Positions 11,167-18,766 of a stretch of 64,000 nucleotides of DNA are shown one piece after another (position 1 is the stretch's first letter; each line of letters opens with the position of its first letter). The translations under genes and the position numbers were made by a program. Origin of the DNA: Azospirillum thiophilum (GTDB taxonomy: Bacteria; Pseudomonadota; Alphaproteobacteria; Azospirillales; Azospirillaceae). Where the stretch lies: NCBI RefSeq assembly GCF_001305595.1, contig NZ_CP012401.1:1623001-1687000 (forward strand), in the 5' to 3' direction. The notes under the pieces were generated by a model, which worked only from the letters and a program-made list of their open reading frames with translations, searched no databases and was not told the origin of the DNA.

Positions 11167-11655
11167 TCAGGCCACGGCGTTCAGGAAGCGTTCGGGCCGC
11201 AGCACGCGGGTCTCGCCGGCCTTACGCACCGACAGGAGCTGGCGGTCGACCGTCACGAGCCAGGGCACGGCTCCGCCGATGGCGGCAGCCAGGAACATGT
11301 CGTCCTCGGGATCGCGGCACAGGCGTCCGACCGTGGCCGGAGCGACCAGAACCGTCTCCGCCGCGACGGCATCCAGGAACCGGCGCCGGTCCGCGGTCGC
11401 GGCGTAGCGGTCGAAGGTGGGACGCATCAGCACTTCGGCCAACTCGGCCAGCGTCTCGGCGCTGCCGACCAGCCCGCGGTCGCCGCGCACCCGCTCGACG
11501 CACTGGCGGATCGCGCCGTACCGTCCGCCCTGACTGCGTCCCGCGCCGCTGTCCAACAGGGCGTAGGCGACCAGGATGTTGGTGTCGAGCACGGCGCGGA
11601 CCGGGACCGGTGGAGACGTTTCGTGGGTGAGCATCACCATGTCGGCAGGCCGCAT
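11167..11655 (-). CDS. PIN-domain protein, probable toxin-type ribonuclease
   Basis: A 162-residue PIN-fold protein. The first metal-binding aspartate is in AVLDTNILVAY, a conserved glutamate follows in SAETLAELAEVL, and the later acidic residues are in CRDPEDDMFLAAAIGG and LVTVDRQLL. This arrangement matches the family often annotated as PIN-type toxin component of toxin-antitoxin systems. The start may be one of the later ATGs at 11640 or 11634, which begin closer to the domain. No antitoxin-like small gene lies upstream on the same strand, so its role as a toxin is only inferred from the fold. Confidence 0.8.
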   Translation of the reverse strand: MRPADMVMLTHETSPPVPVRAVLDTNILVAYALLDSGAGRSQGGRYGAIRQCVERVRGDRGLVGSAETLAELAEVLMRPTFDRYAATADRRRFLDAVAAETVLVAPATVGRLCRDPEDDMFLAAAIGGAVPWLVTVDRQLLSVRKAGETRVLRPERFLNAVA

Positions 11656-11689
11656 CGATCGAAGATACCGGACATGTCGTGGGCCTCTG

Positions 11690-11718
11690 TTGTGACAAGG
11701 GGCGCTTTGCGGTAAGAA
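11690..11718 (+). promoter_or_regulatory. Possible sigma-70-type promoter for the receiver/CheC pair
   Basis: TTGTGA (11690-11695) and TAAGAA (11713-11718) are separated by 17 bases, 43 bases before the receiver ATG. The match is moderate and unproven. Confidence 0.35.
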
Positions 11719-11761
11719 ACCAACAGGTATAAACGTGACTCTTTATGGCGGAAGTAACCGT

Positions 11762-12121
11762 ATGACCAGCATCCTCGTCGTGGACGACAGCAGACTGGCG
11801 CGCAACATGGTCTCCAGCGTCATCGCCTCTCTGCGGCCGGACTGGACCATCGTCACCGCGGCGAGCGGCGAGGAGGCTCTGGAGATCGTCGGCGAGGCGC
11901 CGCCGGTCGCCGCCATCGTCGACTACAACATGCCGGGCATGGACGGGCTGGTTCTCGCCGAACGGCTGAAGGAGCGGTTCACCGGCCTGCCCATCGGGCT
12001 GCTGACCGCCAATGTCCAGGATGCGCTGCGGCGCAAGGCGGAGGCTTTGGGCATCCGCTTCATCGCCAAGCCGATCACCTCGGACAAGATCCGCGACTTC
12101 CTCGCCGCGGCCGGGCAGTGA
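11762..12121 (+). CDS. Single-domain CheY-like response regulator
   Basis: A 119-residue stand-alone receiver. The acidic pocket is in LVVDDSR (D9 and D10), the phosphoacceptor aspartate is in IVDYNMPGMDG, the switch threonine is in GLLTANVQ, and the lysine is in FIAKPITSDK. There is no output domain, so it must act by protein contact. The next gene overlaps the stop codon and encodes a CheC-type phosphatase, which is known to dephosphorylate CheY-like proteins; the two probably form a functional pair. The ATG at 11762 is chosen because it opens directly on the first beta strand (TSILVVDD). No kinase is adjacent. Confidence 0.9.
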   Translation: MTSILVVDDSRLARNMVSSVIASLRPDWTIVTAASGEEALEIVGEAPPVAAIVDYNMPGMDGLVLAERLKERFTGLPIGLLTANVQDALRRKAEALGIRFIAKPITSDKIRDFLAAAGQ

Positions 12122-12765
12122 TGGCGATGGACGAGTCGCCATCGGTTCCGGCATCCGCGGATCCGCTGCGCTTCGACGCCGACGAGGCCGATGCCATCGC
12201 CGAGCTGTTCAACATCGGCATGGGCGAGCCGGCGGCCGCCCTCAGCTCCATGCTGGGGGAGGAGGTGCATCTGTCGGTGCCGTCCTTCGCCGTGTCGACC
12301 CGCGCTCGCATCACCCGGGAGGTCGGCGGCGACCTGGAGGACGGCTCGCCCGTCTGCGCGGTGCGTGGCGCCTTCACCGGCCCCTTCACCGGCGAAGCGA
12401 TGCTGATCTTTCCCGAACGTGGCACGCTGGCCCTGGTCGGCCGGCTGATACCGGTCGATCCGGATGCCGAGGCCCCGGGCGAGATGGAGCAGGATGCGCT
12501 GACCGAGATCGGCAACATCATCCTGAACGGCTGCCTCGCCAGTCTGTCGAACCTGATCGGTGGCGAGTTGTCGGGCGCGGTTCCCGGCTATGGCTCCGGT
12601 GCGCCGGAGGCGGTCATCGGCTCGGCCACCGACCCGGTGCTGTTCGTGCGCATCGACATGGCGCTGGCTGCCGGCGACGCCCGCGGACATACGCTGTTCC
12701 TGCTCGACATCGCCTCGATGGACGCCTTCCGGATGGCGATCCGGCGGGCCTTGGCGGGGCTGTGA
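12121..12765 (+). CDS. cheC: CheC-family CheY-P phosphatase
   Basis: A 214-residue CheC/CheX-type protein that removes phosphate from phosphorylated CheY-like receivers. Both active-site helices are intact and fit the D-x3-E-x2-N-x22-P consensus exactly. The first is DAIAELFN with proline 23 residues after the Asn (LSVP); the second is DALTEIGN with proline at the same distance (GAVP). Having both sites resembles active CheC. The ATG overlaps the receiver's TGA by one base; a GTG three bases upstream is also possible. No chemotaxis operon surrounds it, so the pair may serve a pathway other than flagellar taxis. Confidence 0.88.
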   Translation: MAMDESPSVPASADPLRFDADEADAIAELFNIGMGEPAAALSSMLGEEVHLSVPSFAVSTRARITREVGGDLEDGSPVCAVRGAFTGPFTGEAMLIFPERGTLALVGRLIPVDPDAEAPGEMEQDALTEIGNIILNGCLASLSNLIGGELSGAVPGYGSGAPEAVIGSATDPVLFVRIDMALAAGDARGHTLFLLDIASMDAFRMAIRRALAGL

Positions 12766-12792
12766 GCGGTAAGGTCGGGGGCGCGTCTTTTG

Positions 12793-12940
12793 CCCCCTCC
12801 CTAACCCTCCCCCGCCCTCGGCCGGCCGAAGGCCGGTCCGATCGCGGGAGAGGGGACTGCCGCCGCTTTGGCATTTCAGTAACGCGGACAAGCGTCCCGC
12901 CCCCTCCACCGCCGAAGGCGGGGGAGGGATGGGGAGGGGG
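12793..12940. repeat. Interspersed inverted-repeat element between cheC and glyS
   Basis: A pyrimidine-rich 24-base arm at 12793-12816 (CCCCCTCCCTAACCCTCCCC and on) is nearly the reverse complement of the purine-rich arm at 12917-12940. The roughly 100 bases between contain smaller palindromes (GGCCGGCCGAAGGCCGG; CCGCCGAAGGCGG). It lies between convergent genes, a common position for REP/BIME-like elements. Confidence 0.6.
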
Positions 12941-12973
12941 CCGTCGGCTTGAGGGGGCTGATGCCCCCCGCAC

Positions 12974-15061
12974 TCACCCCTCGATCTTCGAGAACTCTGC
13001 GACCGCGTTCAGCGTCCTGCGGATCTGCGTCAGCAGGCGCAGGCGGTTGGCGCGCAACTCCTTATCCTCGGCGTTCACCGTCACCTTGTCGAAGAAGGCG
13101 TCCACCGGGCCGCGCAGCTTCGCCAGAGCTGCCATGGTGCCGGCGAAGTCTTCTTTAGCAATATACGGTTCTGCAATGTCGTCAACTTCTCCCAACGAAC
13201 TATAAAGAGCCTGCTCTTCGGCAGTGACAAGCTGAGAAATGTCAATCTGACCTTCATAGCTGCGGCCGTCCTTCTTCTCCTCGATGCGGACGATGTTGGA
13301 GGCGCGCTTGTAGGCCGCCAGCAGGTTGGCGCCCTCCTCGGAGCCGACGAAGGCCTGCAGAGCCTTCACGCGGGCGAGCAGCCGCACCAGATCGTCCTCG
13401 CCGCCGAGCGCGAACACCGCATCCACCAGATCGTGGCGCACGCCCTGCTCACGCAGCACCACCTTGAGGCGGTCGGCGAAGAAGGACATCAGGTCGCCGC
13501 CGACACTGCCGGCGGGGGCGAAGCCGCTGACCTTGTAGGCGCTGTGCGCCGCAGCGAACACCTCCGCCAGCTTCACCCGCAGCCCGTTCTCCAGCACCAG
13601 TCGGATCACGCCCAGCGCGGCACGGCGCAGCGCGTAGGGATCCTTCGAGCCCGTCGGCTTCTCGTCGATGGCGAAGAAGCCGACCAGCGTGTCGATCTTG
13701 TCGGCCAGCGCCACCGCCACCGCCACCGGCGCGGTCGGGCAACTGTCGGACGGGCCAAGCGGCTTGTAATGGTCGGCGATCGCATTGGCGACTTCGGCGC
13801 TCTCGCCCTGGCCGAGCGCGTAGTAGCGGCCCATGATCCCCTGCACCTCGGGGAACTCGCCGACCACCTCGGTCACCAGATCGGCCTTGCACAGCAGGGC
13901 GGCGCGGCTGGCGGCGTCGCTGTCCGCACCGATCGCGCGGGCGATCTCGGCGGCCAGCAGTTGAACGCGGGTGACCTTCTCGGCCACCGTGCCCAGCTTG
14001 GCATGGAAGGTGATCTTCTCCAGCGCCGGGACGCGGGCTTCCAGCTTGGTCTTGCGATCCTGGTCCCAGAAGAACTTGGCATCGGACAGGCGGGCGCGCA
14101 GCACGCGCTCGTTGCCGGCGACCACGGCCTTGCCGCCGTCCACCGTCTCGGTGTTGGCGACGACGATGAAGCGCGGGGCCATCCTGCCGGCCGCATCCAG
14201 CACGGCGAAATATTTCTGGTGCGTGCGCATGGAGGTGATGAGGACCTCCGACGGCACGTCCATGAAGCTCTCGTCGATGCTGCCCATCAGCACGACGGGC
14301 CATTCGACGAGGCCGGCGACCTCCTCCAGCAGCGCGTCGTCGGGCGACAGGGTCAGGCCCTGGGAGGCGGCCAGCGCCTCGGCATCGGCCTTGATCCTGG
14401 CCTTGCGCTCCTCGCGGTCGAGCACGACCTTGGCGGCCAGCAACTTTTCCCGATAATCGGCGAAGCTCTCGACTGTGAAAGCGTCAGGCGCAAGGAAACG
14501 GTGGCCGCGGGTGCTGTTTCCAAAGGCGATGCGGCCCTGGGTGCCGCCGATCTCATAGCCGCCGTCGAGCACGCGCCCGCCGAACAGGGCGATGATCGAG
14601 TGCAGCGGACGGACCCAGCGCACGGTGCCGGTGCCCCAGCGCATCGATTTCGGCCAGGGCAGTTCGGCCATGGCGGCGGGGATGATCTCCGCCAGCACGT
14701 CGGCGGTCTCGCGGCCCTTCTTCTCGGTCACCGCGAAATAGAACACGCCCTTGCCGGTGTCGCGCTGCTCGCACTGGTCGAGGCTGTCGAGACCGGCCGA
14801 CTTCAGGAAGCCGGCGACCGCCTGCTCGGGCGAGCCGAGGCGCGGACCCTTCTTCTCCTCGCGCACGTCGGCGGTGCGTTCGGCCAGCCCGTCGACCACC
14901 AGGGCCAGACGGCGCGGGGTGGAGTGCGCTTCGGCCCTGGTGAAGGCCAGGCCGTTGGCTGCCAGCTTGTCGGTGACGAGGCGCTTGAGGTCGTCGGCGG
15001 CCCGCGCCTGCATGCGGGCGGGGATCTCTTCGGAGAAGAATTCGATCAGAAGTTCGGTCAT
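12974..15061 (-). CDS. glyS: Glycyl-tRNA synthetase beta subunit
   Basis: The 695-residue beta subunit of the tetrameric bacterial-type glycyl-tRNA synthetase. It begins [18 protein letters not shown], the standard GlyS N-terminus, and includes [26 protein letters not shown] and [18 protein letters not shown]. The HD-like region ends in [12 protein letters not shown], followed by [15 protein letters not shown] and [15 protein letters not shown], then the anticodon-binding end with [14 protein letters not shown]. The start at 15061 is chosen by family alignment; the frame is open further upstream into glyQ only as overlap. It lies five bases behind glyQ and is surely co-transcribed with it. 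Confidence 0.96.
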   Translation of the reverse strand: MTELLIEFFSEEIPARMQARAADDLKRLVTDKLAANGLAFTRAEAHSTPRRLALVVDGLAERTADVREEKKGPRLGSPEQAVAGFLKSAGLDSLDQCEQRDTGKGVFYFAVTEKKGRETADVLAEIIPAAMAELPWPKSMRWGTGTVRWVRPLHSIIALFGGRVLDGGYEIGGTQGRIAFGNSTRGHRFLAPDAFTVESFADYREKLLAAKVVLDREERKARIKADAEALAASQGLTLSPDDALLEEVAGLVEWPVVLMGSIDESFMDVPSEVLITSMRTHQKYFAVLDAAGRMAPRFIVVANTETVDGGKAVVAGNERVLRARLSDAKFFWDQDRKTKLEARVPALEKITFHAKLGTVAEKVTRVQLLAAEIARAIGADSDAASRAALLCKADLVTEVVGEFPEVQGIMGRYYALGQGESAEVANAIADHYKPLGPSDSCPTAPVAVAVALADKIDTLVGFFAIDEKPTGSKDPYALRRAALGVIRLVLENGLRVKLAEVFAAAHSAYKVSGFAPAGSVGGDLMSFFADRLKVVLREQGVRHDLVDAVFALGGEDDLVRLLARVKALQAFVGSEEGANLLAAYKRASNIVRIEEKKDGRSYEGQIDISQLVTAEEQALYSSLGEVDDIAEPYIAKEDFAGTMAALAKLRGPVDAFFDKVTVNAEDKELRANRLRLLTQIRRTLNAVAEFSKIEG

Positions 15062-15066
15062 GGGAT

Positions 15067-15963
15067 TCACTTCGCCCCCGTCCAGGCTTCGCAGCAGGCC
15101 TTGGCCAGCGCGCGCACGCGGCCGATATAGGCGGCGCGCTCGACGACGCTGATCACGCCGCGGGCGTCCAGCAGGTTGAACAGATGCGACGCCTTGATGC
15201 ACTGGTCATAGGCGGGCAGCGCAAGGTTCTGCGCCACCAGCGCCTGACACTCGGCCTCGGCGTCCTTGAAATGCTGGAGCAGCATGTCGGTGTTGGAGAA
15301 CTCGAAATTGTGCTTCGAGTATTCGATCTCGGCGCGCTTGAAGATGTCGCCGTACTTCACCCCCTGGCCGTTGAAGTCCAGGTCGTAGACATTCTCCACG
15401 CCCTGCACATACATGGCCAGCCGCTCCAGCCCATAGGTCAGCTCGACCGCGACCGGATCGCATTCGATGCCGCCGACCTGCTGGAAATAGGTGTACTGCG
15501 TCACCTCCATGCCGTCGCACCACACTTCCCAGCCGAGACCCCAGGCGCCCAGCGTCGGGCTTTCCCAATCATCCTCGACGAAGCGGATGTCGTGCAGCGC
15601 CGGATCGATGCCGATGGCACGCAGGCTGTCCAGATACAGTTCCTGCGGGTTGGCCGGCGACGGCTTCATGATCACCTGATACTGGTAATAATGCTGAAGC
15701 CGGTTCGGGTTCTCGCCATAACGGCCGTCCTTGGGCCGGCGCGACGGCTGGACATAGGCGGCCTTCCAGGGATCGGGACCGAGCGCACGCAGCGTGGTCG
15801 CCGGATGGAAGGTGCCGGCGCCGACCTCCATGTCGTAGGGCTGCAGGATGACGCAACCCTGCTCCGACCAGAACTGGTGGAGCTTGAGGATCAGGGCCTG
15901 GAACGACAGGCCGCGGCGGTCGGCGGAGTTTCCGCCGTCGGAAGTCCCGATCTGGGAGGCCAT
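15067..15963 (-). CDS. glyQ: Glycyl-tRNA synthetase alpha subunit
   Basis: The 298-residue catalytic alpha subunit of glycyl-tRNA synthetase. It has the class II core: [54 protein letters not shown] (motif 2) and the C-terminal [11 protein letters not shown] (motif 3). The ATG at 15963 ([10 protein letters not shown]) is preferred; an in-frame start at 16023 would add 20 residues not usual in the family. No strong Shine-Dalgarno is visible at either. The first gene of the glyQ-glyS operon. Confidence 0.95.
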   Translation of the reverse strand: MASQIGTSDGGNSADRRGLSFQALILKLHQFWSEQGCVILQPYDMEVGAGTFHPATTLRALGPDPWKAAYVQPSRRPKDGRYGENPNRLQHYYQYQVIMKPSPANPQELYLDSLRAIGIDPALHDIRFVEDDWESPTLGAWGLGWEVWCDGMEVTQYTYFQQVGGIECDPVAVELTYGLERLAMYVQGVENVYDLDFNGQGVKYGDIFKRAEIEYSKHNFEFSNTDMLLQHFKDAEAECQALVAQNLALPAYDQCIKASHLFNLLDARGVISVVERAAYIGRVRALAKACCEAWTGAK

Positions 15964-16092
15964 GGACGGTCCACAATGAGAAGTGTTGAAACGCGCCGCA
16001 CGATAGGCGGGCGCAACCGTCAAATCAAGCCGCAGCGCGGCAACGGCGCGGTCAGGGCCGTCGGGCCGGGAAAAAGGGAGCCGGCCGGGACG

Positions 16093-16377
16093 TCAGCGGC
16101 CGTAGGGGCATGAGGGCCGGCCGCAGGACACGGCGGAGCGGGGTGCGACATAGGCGCCGCATTCCGGGCATTTCTCCATGTCCTCCGCCTCCATGGCGGC
16201 GGGGTGGGGCCTTGCGTCGCGCGCGGCGGGGCCGGCGGCAGCGTCGCGGCGCCCATCCTGCCGGCGGGGGGCGGAGCGGGCGCGGCCGATTGCCTGGATG
16301 CGGTTGACCCAGCGCCAACCGAACCATACGACGCCGATCACCAGCGCCAAAAGGAGGATCTTGGACAAGGATATCAT
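16093..16377 (-). CDS. Membrane-anchored zinc-ribbon-like small protein
   Basis: A 94-residue protein with one N-terminal hydrophobic helix (ISLSKILLLALVIGVVWFGW) and then a basic, Gln/Pro/Ala-rich linker. The C-terminus, MEKCPECGAYV with SCGRPSCPYG, holds four or five cysteines spaced like a zinc ribbon. The ATG at 16377 is preferred over a TTG at 16386. Similar small anchored ribbons are common in proteobacteria with no assigned role. I do not assign a function. Confidence 0.6.
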   Translation of the reverse strand: MISLSKILLLALVIGVVWFGWRWVNRIQAIGRARSAPRRQDGRRDAAAGPAARDARPHPAAMEAEDMEKCPECGAYVAPRSAVSCGRPSCPYGR

Positions 16378-16503
16378 CGCCGGCAACCCGTCTGGTCTTT
16401 GGGCATTCAGCCCGCGGCCGACGGGAAGTCAAGGGAATAGGGAAGAGACGGACGGGGCCGCCGCGCCGCCGGGCGGGCGGCCCCGTCCGTCATTCGGCAC
16501 CGC

Positions 16504-16947
16504 TCACTTGGCGGCGACGGCCGGGCGCCAGCTGTAGACCGGGGTGATGCCGTAGGTCCGGGTCATGTCGGCCTGGCGCAGGCTGCGCACCAGCACCTCC
16601 GCCCCGGTGGCGACGCGGACGTCGGTGCCGAGCAGGCCGCAATCCTCCGGCGCGATGTTCATGCACTGGGTGGCGTCGACCCGCGTCAGCACGATGTCGA
16701 AGGGCAGGCCGTTGCGGGCATAGACGCCGAGGATCCCAGGGGCCGAGGTCGCCGTGCGCAGCGTCACCACGCCGGCAGGCAGGGCGCGGTCGCTGACCGC
16801 AGTCGGTCGCTGGTTATGGCTTTCGTCCCAAACCGGCTGACCCGAGGAATCCAGCTTGGACTGGGCCGCGGCCCCGCCGCTCCAACCCGCCATCGCCGCA
16901 CCGCTCACCGCCGCCAGGGCCAGGATCGCCATCCGAAACCGCAACAT
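16504..16947 (-). CDS. Exported hypothetical protein
   Basis: A 147-residue protein with a clear signal peptide: a basic start MLRFRM, a hydrophobic AILALAAVSGAAMAG core and a likely cleavage after AAAQS near residue 29. The mature part has two cysteines (QCMNIAPEDCGLLG) that could pair in the periplasm, and the conserved-looking RALPAGVVTLRTATSAPGILGVYARNGLP is broken by no low-complexity sequence. I do not recognise a family. The ATG at 16947 is chosen because it starts the signal peptide; an upstream GTG-type start would precede it with charged sequence. Confidence 0.65.
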   Translation of the reverse strand: MLRFRMAILALAAVSGAAMAGWSGGAAAQSKLDSSGQPVWDESHNQRPTAVSDRALPAGVVTLRTATSAPGILGVYARNGLPFDIVLTRVDATQCMNIAPEDCGLLGTDVRVATGAEVLVRSLRQADMTRTYGITPVYSWRPAVAAK

Positions 16948-17335
16948 CGTCGTGCTCCGTTCTTGTCTCTGTTCTTTTTGCCCGCCCGTCCGCAGGTTGC
17001 GGCAGGGCATCACCCAATCATATGGGGATGCGGGAGCGTGGTTGCCCTAGCCCAGAATGCCTAGGCAGGTTTTCCGGATCGGGCCAGGGATCCGGACGCG
17101 TGAATTCGGATTTGGGGCATTCGGTTGTTGCGGATGGGGCAGCGGCAGTGCCGACAGTTCGCGCTGGACGCGGGTCCGGTGCTTGTGAATGATATTTCTT
17201 GCGACCGTTGACGAAGGCGGTTCCGCCTTGTTCCTTCGGTTGTGAAGCGATTGTCCGGACGCGTCATTCGGGCCGTATGGTAGGAGGGTGTTCGCGCTGA
17301 TGGTTGCGCTTCTTGGCGATGGTTGGGGCAGGGCG
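16948..17335. other. Intergenic region with one perfect hairpin
   Basis: No convincing gene is seen in these 388 bases between the divergent exported-protein and acetyltransferase genes. TCCGGATC (17073-17080) pairs perfectly with GATCCGGA (17089-17096) over an 8-base loop. Promoters for both neighbours must lie here, but I could not pick convincing boxes. Confidence 0.5.
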
Positions 17336-17905
17336 ATGATGGCCTTCACGGATGAACCTGTGTTGGAGACGGCTCGGCTGATCCTGCGTCCCACCCGGGC
17401 GGAGGACTTCGACGCCTGGGCGGCGATGATGGCAGATCCGGAAGCCACCGAATTCATTGGCGGCCTGCAATCGCGCCCGATCGCCTGGCGTGGGTTCCTG
17501 TCCATGGCCGGCGCCTGGTCGATCCAGGGCTTCGCCATGTTCTCGGTCATCGAGAGGGAAACCGGACGCTGGGTCGGTCGCGTCGGTCCCTGGGTGCCTG
17601 AAGGCTGGCCTGGGCCGGAAGTCGGCTGGGCGGTCATGCGCGACTGCTGGGGCCAAGGCTATGCGGTGGAAAGCGCGACAGCCGCCATCGACTGGGTGTT
17701 CGATCGTCTCGGCTGGACCGAGGTCATCCACACCATCCACCCCCGCAACATCGCCTCGCAGGCTGTTGCGCGCAAGTTGGGGGCGGAAATGCGTGGCACC
17801 ACTCTGCTGCCCGAGCCGGTGAATCCGCCGGAGGCGGATGTCTGGCACCAGACGCGCGATGAGTGGCGTGCGCGGCGTCTCAAAGCGGGTGTCGGCAGGT
17901 TCTGA
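17336..17905 (+). CDS. GNAT-family N-acetyltransferase (RimJ/RimL-like)
   Basis: A 189-residue acetyltransferase using acetyl-CoA. It has the RimJ/RimL-type opening LETARLILRPTRAEDFDAW, then EVGWAVMRDCWGQGYAVESA, which carries the acetyl-CoA pyrophosphate-binding Q/R-x2-G-x-A-type loop (QGYAVE), and the final HPRNIASQAVARKLG strand-helix typical of the family. The start at 17336 (ATGATG) is preferred, since the preceding in-frame residues do not fit the fold. Substrate unknown. It is transcribed toward the RiPP cluster but ends 160 bases before it, so co-regulation is not indicated. Confidence 0.85.
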   Translation: MMAFTDEPVLETARLILRPTRAEDFDAWAAMMADPEATEFIGGLQSRPIAWRGFLSMAGAWSIQGFAMFSVIERETGRWVGRVGPWVPEGWPGPEVGWAVMRDCWGQGYAVESATAAIDWVFDRLGWTEVIHTIHPRNIASQAVARKLGAEMRGTTLLPEPVNPPEADVWHQTRDEWRARRLKAGVGRF

Positions 17906-18067
17906 CATCTTCTTGCTGGCATGGGTCTGGGATTGAGCGTACGGAAAATGGTTCATCAATGCAAAAAATCCCGCATAAGGAGTGTTTGCGATTGAGTGGG
18001 TGAGTGTTACCGGATAACCTTCTCCTATCGGCCGGATCGGTTCGGCCCTTCAGAAACGGGAGTGGTC

Positions 18068-18526
18068 ATGGCACTGACGACTGCATTCGACTTGATAAAG
18101 CGTCTCGCCACCGACGGCGAATTCCGCAAACGTTTGAACAGCGAGGGTTCCCAAGGTAAGCGTGCCCTTCTGGCAACCGAAGGATTTGCGGATCTCGCAG
18201 CCGACGACGTCCGTAAGGCTGTGCCGCCGGCCATGCAGCATCCGCTTGCCGCGGTTCGGGCCGACCAAGCCGTGACCGGCATTGCGGCCATGTCCGTGGC
18301 AGGGATCAGCGGCCCGGCCGACACCGCGGGGATCAGTGGTCCGGCCGACACTGCAGGCATCAGCGGGCCGGCTGCTACTGCGGCCATCAGCGTGCCGGCC
18401 ATCGCGTCGGCTGGTTTCAGCGCCCCGGCCTTTGCCGCCCCGGCCTTTGCGGCTCCTGCTTTCAGTGCTCCTGCTTTCGGCGCCGTTTTGGGTGCCAAGG
18501 CGTCGGCTGACGTAGTCCCTGCCTGA
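18068..18526 (+). CDS. Nif11-like leader RiPP precursor, short repetitive tail (precursor 1)
   Basis: A 152-residue peptide that I read as a RiPP precursor. The first about 50 residues (MALTTAFDLIKRLATDGEFR and on) resemble the Nif11/N11P leader fold. The segment LIKRLATDGEFR is identical in the second precursor at 18767. The tail is compositionally different: GISGPADTA occurs three times in tandem (18302-18382, the third copy altered), followed by alternating PAF motifs (FSAPAFAAPAFAAPAFSAPA). There is no Cys and little charge. The ATG at 18068 follows GGGAG by six bases; the upstream GTG at 17996 is not needed. A hairpin with a T-tract follows, so this gene is separately transcribed. The modifying enzymes are presumably those at 20312-24503. 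Confidence 0.78.
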   Translation: MALTTAFDLIKRLATDGEFRKRLNSEGSQGKRALLATEGFADLAADDVRKAVPPAMQHPLAAVRADQAVTGIAAMSVAGISGPADTAGISGPADTAGISGPAATAAISVPAIASAGFSAPAFAAPAFAAPAFSAPAFGAVLGAKASADVVPA

Positions 18527-18552
18527 AGCCGGTCACGTTCGCCTGTCGACGG

Positions 18553-18603
18553 CGGTGCATGGCTCCAGCGGCCAACGGCAACCGGGCCATGCACCGGGTT
18601 TTT
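18553..18603 (+). terminator. Intrinsic terminator after precursor 1
   Basis: CGGTGCATGGC (18553-18563) pairs with GCCATGCACCG (18586-18596), followed by GGTTTTT. It separates precursor 1 from precursor 2. Confidence 0.8.
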
Positions 18604-18766
18604 CCATAATCTTGTTGCCGTGACGCAGCATTAAATTTCGATGGCAATCGCACTTTCTTGTGCATTTTCACTAGAAATTTTACGGATTGCGTATGCTATT
18701 GGTTTAGCTGTTGCTTCCCATTCGCAGCAATCCTAATGGCAGACCGATTGCAGGAGGGGCCCTTAA

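Noticed and set aside
17047..17637. Minus-strand open frame covering the gap before the acetyltransferase gene
   Set aside because: No ribosome site or motif; overlaps the clear GNAT gene and has Ser/Pro/Arg-rich shadow composition.
17950..17975. Sigma-54 promoter before precursor 1 (TGGTTCATCAATGC)
   Set aside because: GG to GC spacing is 9 bases and the TTGC part is missing.
18604..18766. Promoter boxes before precursor 2
   Set aside because: The region is AT-rich and must hold a promoter, but several weak -35/-10 combinations compete and none has both boxes and correct spacing.
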